Below, one piece after another: positions 8,432-16,565 of a stretch of DNA of 21,917 nt. How positions within the stretch are numbered: the first letter of the stretch is position 1; the number at the start of each line of letters is the position of its first letter. The notes under the pieces are model-generated. The model saw nothing but the letters and a program-made list of their open reading frames with translations. It searched no databases and was not told where the DNA came from. Where the stretch lies: the NCBI GenBank assembly GCA_024704765.1, contig JAKMXF010000117.1:1-21917 (forward strand). The letters run 5' to 3'. Made by a program: the position numbers and the translations under genes. Source of the DNA: Oopsacas minuta (lineage: Eukaryota > Porifera > Hexactinellida > Lyssacinosida > Leucopsacidae).

Positions 8432-9779
8432 GTATTGATATTTTGATTTCTCCATCTAGTTTTCTAAAATCATTTTATATCCTTATCATTTTCTTATTCT
8501 ATCTTTTGCTCCCCGTTTTTACAATTTTGCAGAATTTATATATATACACCTGTTATGGATATAATGAGCGACTATCAATCTGCATAAGCTTTACCAGACT
8601 ACATTCTCCAAGGAAACTTAATTATAAGTCCATTTTTCTTCAAATTTCGTTTCTCCAGTCTTCAATCTTTAGAAGGATTTTTCATTTATCTCATTGATCA
8701 AATTTTCTGACTAGAGCTGAATCTTAGCAAAATTGCTTCATGATGATTTTCATAGTTGGAGTAGATTTACAAACCGCGGTTACCAGTTTTATCCTTTTTT
8801 TCTCCGCCTCAATATGACATGGAATATTTAAAATTTTATTCCGCCTTCTTCAATCCATGTTTTCGGTACCTCTTCGGTGATATCTTTTGTCAGCGGAGTT
8901 TTATTCACCTACTCTAAATCCCACTTAATAAATTCATGTGATCATTAATTGAAAATTCCAGTTGATATTTTCTAAATGCGTAGGTGGGAATTGTTTGAAA
9001 ACCAATTCAATGAACGTCTTCTTATTAATATAGTTTCAACAGCACTCTTTCTTATTTTTATATCGGAGTAAACTATCCTACTAAATGTACATTTTAGCTG
9101 TGTGAAAAGTAACAATTTCTCTTCATAACTTGTTGTAGGGCATCTTTCTCGTAGGATCTGAAAAATTGTTCATTAGTTTGTAAATGAAAACAAAGTTTTT
9201 GCGTCCAGCAATAAAATCTGAATTCATTTTTCTTTGAAACCATCCAGATATGAATATCCTAAATTTTATACTTGTCGATCCATTGCTGGATCCAATAGTC
9301 AGTGTGCATTGACGGACTATGTTATTTGCCTGCGTCAACCTTCTAGCATGTTGTAGAGGGCCTGGACTACGTGTCGCATAATGACATTTCTTTTTGCTCG
9401 AACATACATACTAAATGATGCTTTTCTGGAATCTCATTTGAGAAATATTGGCATGATCATGTTGATCTGATTTATCAGAATTTATTAATATCTGAGATTT
9501 TACTTTCATCACTATATTCTAATATTTACTCAGATTGAATCTCTTTACTTTACTATTTTCTTTGCCTTTTTATTCATTCTTCCCTAGTTGTCAATTTTAC
9601 CTATCATTAGTCAACTGGTACCAAGCTGATCAAGATCAAAGTCCCTTTAGAAGGTTATACTAGGAGGATTAGGAGTATAATGACAGTTTTCATACGTTAT
9701 TACAAGTTGATAAATATTCATTAACTAGGAATATTTTGCAAAATCAAACAGCAAGTGCAGTTTTAAATTTATTATGTAT
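8432..9779. other. no supported gene; probable intron or intergenic
   Basis: Following the donor at 8432 the sequence is AT-rich. Two acceptor-like sites (ATTTTGCAG near 8524-8532 and CAATCTTTAG near 8662-8671) are followed by frames that soon hit stops. A minus-strand frame (9123-9338) shows no motif. I found no next exon of the Spt6-like gene here. Confidence 0.5.
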
Positions 9780-11499
9780 CAGTGTTCCCTCTAAGAATCG
9801 GCCGATGGAGGGCTGGCCGGCTGTGCCGCGCAGACCCTCGGCCGTATGATTACCAGATTCCAATATCTGTCGACCCATCGAATGATTGATATACATTTGA
9901 TTGATTATAATCATTTCTAGTATATAATACTAATTATAAATAGTTACTGATTACTGATACAATATTGAAATAGTGTCTGGATCAAGTGGTAAGCTGCTAT
10001 TTAAATATCTAATTTAATCGATTATTCTTCTTTTACTTGATCGTTGTGCTTGAACTGGTCCCTCAAGATACTTACCGATATCAAAAGAGAGATGGCCACC
10101 TTCTTCCAAAGCTCCATTTCAGATTCGATATCTGAATCTGAATCTTCATCTTCACTGCTCCAGTCGTCAGAGTCCTCGGCTACTTCACCGTCCCTTTCTG
10201 AGTAATCACTGTCGAACTGATCTTCAATTTTCTCAATATCAGTAGCGTGTTGGAAAACTAGCCTGGGTCCCGGATTTTGAACATTGCGAACTCGCCTAAA
10301 CCGTTGTCCTCTCCATGCTGCAAGAATTTCGGAAACGGTAGACACAGGGTTGAGACGAAGACTCATAGCGGAGTTCAAGTGTTCACCGCTGAGTCGATTC
10401 CTTAGGCGAGTTTTCAACCTTGCCAACTGAGAGAAACCGCGTTCCGCAATGCTACAGTCAACCGCCATGCAACCGATGATCTCAATACAGCGTTTTCCAA
10501 CCTTAGAAGAGCGACTGTCGAGTTTGAAGGTTTCAGAAGAGAGCTTGTGTATGTCAGATATTTCGGTTCAGGGCCCTCTCTGCAGTTTGTTCAAACCTTC
10601 AACGAACCTTTTGGTCAGTTCAGAATCCGACATGTTGAACTCATCAAAAACTCTTATGAAAACACTCAAATGGTGCTTGAAACTGTATGTGACAAGATCT
10701 TGGTCAAACCTAAGTGAATCCCATTCCGACTCAACTCCTGTAGCACGTTCTTTTTGAACTCGCTCCTTAGTACAAGGAAATCGTAAATGGCTATCATTTT
10801 ACCTTCACTAACAGGAATCCGTTTATTCACAGAATTCATTAAAGTATGGATCAAAGATTTTACGGCGACGACGGACTTAGTTTTGGGAACATTATCAAGC
10901 AAATCAGACAACTGCCCAACACAAATCTGAATAACCAGGAACGCTTCCCATGGTGTTTGCACTGATGCTTGGAGAAACTTTGATCATGTGAACACGATGC
11001 CAACTGCTTTGCGTACTGTTCCCATCTCACTCAGAAAATTGTCATCGGTCAAACACTCGCGAACAAAACAACCTTTCAGACTAGTACTAACCTTGTCATT
11101 CTCGTCAATGCAGGCAACAATGGCACGATGACTGCGAATAACGGCGCGTATTGCAGGATGTCGAGACAACCACCTAGTGCGTTCCATGACCCAGGTATTT
11201 CAACGCGAGTGAAGACATCGATCAACTTCTCGTACTGATGTCTGCGTCCTGAACTACGAGCAAACCTATTATGGACATATTTAACAACCAACTCGATTTT
11301 GTCCGCTAATATTTTCACCACATTTGGCGCATCCTCAGACACGAACACATCATTCAGACTTAGATTCAGACGATGTAGAACACAATGAGCCGCAAAGGTC
11401 TTGTTTTCACTACAATCTTCACCAAGGTCAGGGTTGACCTTGAAGTTGATAATGCGATTCAGACGAACTATGACCCCATTAACGGCACCGCGCATTATA
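9780..11499 (-). mobile_element. hAT element, right (5') part missing
   Basis: The left terminus CAGTGTTCCCTCTAAGAATC at 9780 is a classic hAT end, followed by a GC-rich subterminal region (CGGCCG, GGCTGGCCGGC) up to about 9847. The transposase relic on the minus strand fills 10022-11495. The element stops abruptly at 11499, where a maT-type terminus starts after TA (11498-11499). The 5' part of the transposase and the other hAT terminus are not found to the right. The 8 bases before the left end are TTATGTAT; no partner could be tested. Confidence 0.8.
10022..11495 (-). pseudogene. hAT transposase, N-terminally truncated and frameshifted
   Basis: hAT transposases cut DNA with an RNase H-fold domain and dimerise through a C-terminal domain. 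The relic starts at MRGAVNGVIVRLN, the segment that normally follows the second catalytic Asp, so the first two acidic residues are gone. AHCVLHRLNLSLND (C-x2-H hAT motif), TRWLSRHPAIRAV (hAT Arg-Trp motif) and CSIAERGFSQLARLKTRLRN (dimerisation domain) follow in order. Lesions are a frameshift near 11190, an in-frame TGA at 10984-10986, a frameshift near 10725-10750, and at least one stop plus frame change between about 10570 and 10470. The last 75 or so residues form a very acidic tail (EDSDDWSSEDEDSDSD) beyond the usual domain end. Its base composition is less AT-rich than the flanks. Confidence 0.85.
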
Positions 11500-11767
11500 C
11501 AGGGTGGCTTTTAAGTTCTGTCCCATGATTTATAAGAACCATTTTTCCATGCTGAGTCTTTGCTATTAGATATATCTTATTAGTTTACCTTATTATACTG
11601 TATTTAACATAAATATACAGTTTCAGAGTACAATTGTAGAGAAATTTCAATTTTATTAGTGATGGAACGTGAGAGGTCGGCAATTGTAGAATTATTTACA
11701 AAAGGACATCCTTCAAGGGAAATTTGAAGATCCTGAAACTCCCTCTAAACAGAAGGAAATTTGTATA
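11500..11767 (+). mobile_element. maT-type Tc1/mariner element, 5' end only
   Basis: Directly after TA (11498-11499) the end reads CAGGGTGGCTTTTAAGTTCT, a mariner-superfamily terminus. It is followed by a 5' leader and an ATG at 11662. The element breaks off at 11767, where the C-rich terminus of the next element begins. The remainder is not found beyond 14301. Confidence 0.7.
11662..11767 (+). pseudogene. maT/Tc1-mariner transposase N-terminus, frameshifted and truncated
   Basis: The frame opens MERERSAIVELFTKGHPSRE, a typical N-terminal helix-turn-helix start for this transposase group. It then meets TGA at 11725-11727. Losing one T there explains it: the shifted frame continues ILKILKLPLNRRKFVY, which fits the family's recognition helix region, up to the junction at 11767. 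Only about 36 of an expected 340 or so residues are present. A C-terminal maT fragment lies at 19406-19845 in the same orientation, but the two cannot be shown to be parts of one element. Confidence 0.7.
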
Positions 11768-11798
11768 CCCCCATTTTTTTTCCGATTATTTGAAAATT
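11768..11798 (+). repeat. left TIR of the 2.5-kb element
   Basis: C-run, T-run, then CCGATTATTTGAAAATT. It is the inverse of 14268-14301, differing mainly in the lengths of the C and T runs. Confidence 0.85.
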
Positions 11799-11843
11799 AT
11801 TAGCTTTTTTATCTATCGTGGTATATGATTCAATTATGTTATA

Positions 11844-14025
11844 TCAAGTATATTTAACATGCATAATCTTTCTTTGACTCAAATGCGGGCATTTTTTCTC
11901 TTGATGTAGGGTTGAAAGAATTAATCCATGTATCGTATCTTCTCCTGTTACTGAACACGAACTTTTAGTGACTAATTGAATAGTTCTTTCAACAGCTTGT
12001 GTATGGCATGGATATGCTGGAATTTTAGTGGAGCACGTACACAATTAATTAGTACTTCTTTTGAGAGGTATCTTGTAAAATGCGGTTCTTTGATAAAAGA
12101 GGTTTCCCAATCAATCATATCCACATATGTTTCGGCAGTGAACCTTATTGAAGGGAGATTAAATGGGCGAATTTCAATCGGTCTAAATGATGAACTGTTA
12201 ATTCGGATATCTAAAATAGTCTTCACTGCCTTTTGTCTAATTTGCTCATCATTATCTGCAAGCATCGATAACAGGAGATTTTCTGGATGACAAATCTATG
12301 AGTTTCTCTGTATCACATCGCAAATTACTTCTTGGTCAGACTCCGATAGATCTCGCAGCAAAGGTATCGCAAAAAACATATTTTTAGGTCCATCTGTGCA
12401 AATCGGGTTACTCTTGATTCTAAACCAAACTGGTGCATAATAATTGACAATAAAATTGACAAGTCGGGTTAATTCAGGTGTGGGATGTATCGTAGAAATG
12501 TACGACCTAAGTAATCTGTTGGCCAGTGTTGTCCATCTAGCATGATGTATAGGACCAGGTTGCATCGATGCCAGTTCAGATGAGCAAATACCAGTCTGAA
12601 CTGCATGGCAGATATTATATAGATATTTCTGATCTTTATTTAAATTCTTGAGAATATCGGAATCAATAAATTGAGTTTTACCGCATAAATGATGATACGC
12701 TGCAATTGGTTTGCAAGTAAAATCACAATTAAGTTCTTTACCAATTGCTCCTTTAAAAGAATTGGGTCCACTGGTTTTTCCATCTATTATTTGAAAGAGA
12801 TGCCTCAATAGAAGTTCATTACCATGTAATTGGCAAATAAACCAGTGGAGTGGTTTTATGAACTCTAGTTCAAGTAATCTAATACACCCATTGCAGATTC
12901 CAGTGTTAACACGAGCTCCATCAGCTCCAAACGTCATTAAATTTGAATTACGCTCCTGCAAAGATCAGTCAATTCCCTTGCTATATCTTTGGCTTTACCA
13001 GAACTTGGTGTTATATGGGCAACATACTGATTCCCCGGTTCAGATAAGACAGTATAATGTTCTTCATTTGCAGTATCCTGATGCAAATGTCCATCTTCTC
13101 TTTCTACCAGTACTCGAGTTTGATCTTTACGGCCATCAAAATATATTGCAGATATATCATTGATAGTTTCGTGAGCCTCATTAGCCAATTCCTTTCTCAC
13201 AGAGAATCTAGACCTACGGAGTTTGTTTCTATCAATAATTTGACTATCTTCTTCCGGTGTGATAATACCGTAATCCTGCAGTACTGCGTTAGCTATAGCT
13301 GCCGCTGCCCGATCGCTAATTTGATATCTATCACACATTATGGCTAAATTTCGTAATTGATTATGATTACGTGTATACTTGTGAGTATTAGATGTACTCG
13401 AGTCAAAAGATTCAAACTCTTCAAAGTCACATTCTATAAATTCTTGCGAAGGTTGAACTGCATGTAATCTCTTCATTTCCCTTTCTTCTCTTTCATATTG
13501 TGCCTCTTTTCTTTTTTGTTTAACAAAATTTTTAGAGGTTGTCATGCAATCCAAGCTGGATATAGATAATTTTCGAGCGTTTCGCTGATCAAAGAGAAAT
13601 GGCCACTCACGGCGTGGTATCTTTTTATCGAGAGAGCAAAAACATTTACCTTCCTGAATTAGGCATTTGCAACTTGAGACATCGAACAAGACATTGAATT
13701 CGGAAATAATAGGCTGTATACGGTCAGGTTGTTGCTTGTTTTGGATACTTTTTCCGTAGTATTTAGCTCTCTCAATAATATCAGAATTGATGTACTGTTT
13801 TATTTTGAGCTCTGATATAGTGGGTATGGAAGCCAAATTATAGATACGCACTAATACTTCAGTTAGTTCTTTCGCTATATCATCTCTAGTTGATTTAGAA
13901 TCTTCATTTCTAAGCATTCTATAATGATTGTATAGCTCTAGTTTTATTGGAAGTTGATTTTCTGGAATGGGTCCTGGATAGCCAAAAATAGGATGAAATA
14001 CTTTACTACGCGTGTTTTCTGCCAT
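11844..14025 (-). pseudogene. hAT-like RNase H-fold transposase of an unnamed conserved family, nearly complete
   Basis: ATG at 14023-14025 and TGA at 11844-11846 bound about 740 codons. The first 362-residue frame (14025-12937) has a Cys cluster CKCLIQEGKCFC (residues 119-130, C-x-C-x6-C-x-C), a basic/acidic coiled stretch (about 165-190) and FDGRKDQTRVL with a candidate first catalytic Asp at 297. The next frame (12961-12296) carries FGADGARVNTG (second Asp), HWFICQLHGNELLLRHLF (C-x2-H, as in hAT) and HARWTTLANRLL (Arg-Trp, as in hAT). It is followed after a stop by HPENLLLSML and by YPCHTQAVERTIQLVTK near the C-terminus. I recall this motif order from unannotated arthropod and cnidarian proteins; the hAT link is my inference. 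Lesions are a one-base frameshift near 12960-12970, TAG at 12296-12298 where the frame otherwise continues, and a frameshift near 12020-12030. Confidence 0.8.
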
Positions 14026-14267
14026 TTCAAAAATAAATATATTTTCGGAATATAATCACTCAATAATATGGATGATTTGATCGAGCATTGATATAGATAC
14101 TATAATTGACCATAAATTCCATGCTAGATAAATGGTAACAAAGATCAGAACAAGAGATAAGGAATGTTGGTAAATTTTCTTTGAGGTAAGCTATTGATGA
14201 ATTTGGATCTAGATAAAGAAATATACCAAGTTTGGTGATTTTATAGCTAGTTTTACTAAGAATATAG

Positions 14268-14301
14268 AATTTTCAAATAATCGGAATAAAAGGGGGGTGG
14301 G
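14268..14301 (-). repeat. right TIR of the 2.5-kb element
   Basis: On the minus strand: CCCACCCCCC, a T-rich run, then CCGATTATTTGAAAATT. It is the exact inverted partner of the left core and lies about 240 bp upstream of the transposase ATG. Confidence 0.85.
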
Positions 14302-14635
14302 TAATATTATTAGGATATGATAGAATATGCAAAAATAATCTTGATAACTTGAGTGTCCTTGGACATAGAAATTCGATTAATACACCATTCAAAAGCAAAT
14401 ATACGACTTACTATTACCAAATAATATATATAAAAGGGCTAAGTCAAAGGAATTTGAAAACTCGGACAATATAAAATCAATTATGCGAAAGTGACACAGC
14501 AAAAATATAAAACCGCAAGGGTCAAATCGAAATATTTTTCAAATTTAAGTCTCGCATTTTCCTAGAAAATGATAAAGGCAACTTTTCCCTTAGGTAGAAG
14601 TTGAACCGACGATTTATACTTTCCTCGATCCGGCC
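14302..14635. other. AT-rich stretch without a supported feature
   Basis: I looked here for the continuation of the maT and hAT elements interrupted at 11767 and 11499 and did not find it. No frames, ends or tRNA boxes were recognised. Confidence 0.5.
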
Positions 14636-15916
14636 CACTATACACACTAATTCACTATATTATTTATTCAAAGTAATCCCCTCCTGCAGATACACAAAGT
14701 TTTAACCTTTCCACCCACTTCTATAACACAGTTCTGTACTCTTCTTCGGGGATGGATTTGAAGTACTGGTACAGGCCCGTTCCGAGTACTTGTAATGTGT
14801 TAAAATCTTTGCCTTGAAGATAGATTTTGAGCTTGGGGAATAGCCAAAATCACACGGAGCTAGGTCTGGTGAGTATAGTGGACGGGGAAGTAATTCTAAC
14901 CCTTCTACATCCAAGAAATTTTTGGTAAGCTTAGCTGTATGGGAACTGGCGTTATCAATTAAAATCTTCATTCCTCGAGTTCCGGTTTTCGGGCGGTACT
15001 TTTCTATATCTTTTATCAAATTTGGAAGCACTTGCTCTGGAAAGAAAGTAGCAATAACAGCCTTGCCACTCTCACAAGGTAATTGCAAGACAATTCCATG
15101 ACTACTGAAGAAGATGGTATACATAATCTTAGGTATTCTGAAGTCGGGCATAGGAATTTTGGCCGGTTGTTCGTCGCCCCTCACCCATGATCGCTTCTTA
15201 TACTTGCTATATGGTGCTGAATAGTACACCCACGTCTCGTCACCAGTAATAATCTCTGTTAGGCGTCTAGAAGCGCAGTTCTCATAAGTTTCCAAGAGTT
15301 TCTTGCAATATTCAGTCTTGCCAACCTTTGATTCTCATTGAGCTTATGCGGGGCCCATTTCCTACAAATCGAACGGTAGCCAAGCTCAGTCGTCAGAATT
15401 GTATGAATACTGCCGGTGAAATCTCCATTCTTGTTCTAACTGATTGACAGTAATGCACTTGTCTTCCATGACCATACTTTCAATCAGTGCGATATTCTCT
15501 GAAGTGGTGGCGGATACCTGTTTTCCAGATCGAGGTAAATCTATGACATCAGCATCATCAGATCTAAAACGGGCAGCCCATCACTCTACAGTAGATCTGG
15601 GGGGGGCAATCCACGCACAATACCTCTTGTAGCTCACTGAAGATCTGTACGGGCTGGATCTTGAGTTTTGTACAAAACTCTATGTAAGCTCGGCATTTGA
15701 GGTTGAAATTATCATCTTTTGGAGCCATAAATTGAACAGTAGGTATGAATTGACTACAAGTAATTATCTCAATAAATCATAATTTGTATTGAATAAGGTT
15801 AAAACTTTCAGTATATGGAGTTTAACTATATGGGCTTATAATATATGAAAGTTGGATATATTACTTGACTAATTCCTAAGATATATCTGACCCGCAAGAC
15901 TTATTGAACGCCCTGA
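14636..15916 (-). mobile_element. mariner element copy B, left TIR missing
   Basis: This copy follows copy A (4480-5761) closely from 14636 on but lacks the first 50 or so bases including the left TIR. At 14636 the sequence switches to unrelated DNA. The right end reads, on the minus strand, TCAGGGCGTTCAATAAGTCT and is followed by TA (15917-15918). The flank beyond that TA differs from the flank of copy A, so the right boundary marks a real insertion rather than part of a larger duplication. Confidence 0.9.
14664..15728 (-). pseudogene. mariner D34D transposase, copy B, inactivated
   Basis: The layout is the same as copy A, from ATG at 15726-15728 to TAA at 14664-14666. The catalytic segments TGDETWVY, LIDNASSH and SPDLAPCDF are all present. 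It shares three lesions with copy A: TGA (15581-15583), the frameshift near 15418-15440, and the missing T after the third Asp (14846-14849). It also has lesions of its own, including a lost base near 15301-15305 (TTCTTGCAAT against TTCTTGGCAAT) and an extra G in the run near 15600-15607. Over the aligned 197-residue frame the two copies differ at eight positions by my count. Neither could make an active enzyme. Confidence 0.9.
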
Positions 15917-15918
15917 TA

Positions 15919-16274
15919 CATATTTAATGACCATATTAGGCACGTTAAGTCTTTATTCGAATTCTAAGGATCAAGTTAAATCGAGAGAAGGGTCACTCGA
16001 CGTGGTTAGGGTACATTTAGAGAATTTAATGTTGCCAAATTCCTGAACTTTGCTGTGTAAAATCTTTCGCTAATATATTGATGTGACCACCTACCACTTA
16101 AACTGAACAACGATTTATACTTTTTACCAAAATTTACATGAAAATTTTATTTGAACTATTTAAATATATTTTATAATTTATTTTCTATTCAAATTTTCAT
16201 TTAGATTTTCGTAATCAGCATCAAATTTAGTAAACTTTTGAATTTGGTAACATTCCATTTACTAATTGTGCCCA
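15919..16274. other. AT-rich stretch without a supported feature
   Basis: No frame, terminus or tRNA-like box was recognised between copy B and the hAT target duplication at 16275. Confidence 0.5.
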
Positions 16275-16282
16275 AACCACAT
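16275..16282 (+). repeat. 8-bp target duplication, left copy (AACCACAT)
   Basis: Matches AACCACTT at 19256-19263 at 7 of 8 positions across a 3-kb composite element, as expected for an old hAT insertion. Confidence 0.75.
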
Positions 16283-16565
16283 CAGGGTTGGATAGTTTAA
16301 CTCATCTCCCGGTTTAAACCCATTTAGTGGGTTAAACTGGTTTAAACCCTATTTTATGGTCAAAACTGGTTATTACACTCTACTGAACCGCATTTAATTG
16401 GGTAAACCACCTAAACTGTGTTTGAGACTCTAATTTAGGATTTCCCAACTATAAATTGATTAAATTATGAACACAGTATATTCAAAGTCTTCATAAATAA
16501 AGATCTGTAATCGTACAATAGACTTAAACTATTTAGTAAGAATTTTAGCATTCATTCCAAGTATA

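Larger units (their letters stand above)
11768..14301 (-). mobile_element. TIR DNA transposon with an unnamed hAT-like transposase, about 2.5 kb
   Basis: The left end, CCCCC plus a T-run then CCGATTATTTGAAAATT (11768-11798), faces the right end, which on the minus strand reads CCCACCCCCC, a T-rich run, then the identical CCGATTATTTGAAAATT (14301 to 14268). The 17-base core is exact and inverted. TA flanks both sides (11766-11767 and 14302-14303), so a TA target is possible, but an A before the C-run could also belong to the element. The whole interior is the single minus-strand transposase gene plus short untranslated ends, exactly the layout of an autonomous DNA transposon. It sits inside the maT fragment, making it the youngest layer of this stack. 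Confidence 0.8.

Noticed and set aside
10449-10757. Plus-strand 102-residue frame within the hAT relic.
   Set aside because: Antisense of the transposase segment between the Arg-Trp region and the dimerisation domain.
11768-14301. CCC...GGG ends suggesting a piggyBac element.
   Set aside because: piggyBac needs TTAA flanks, which are absent, and the encoded protein has no piggyBac motifs.
3045-14640. GGCCCACTATA at the left edge of copy B also occurs inverted near 3054-3064.
   Set aside because: Eleven bases only, with no further similarity; chance is sufficient.
14603-16124. Direct repeat ACGATTTATACTTT on both sides of mariner copy B, possibly a long target duplication.
   Set aside because: The exact match is only 14 bases in AT-rich DNA, it does not abut the element ends, and several such matches are expected by chance in a window this size.
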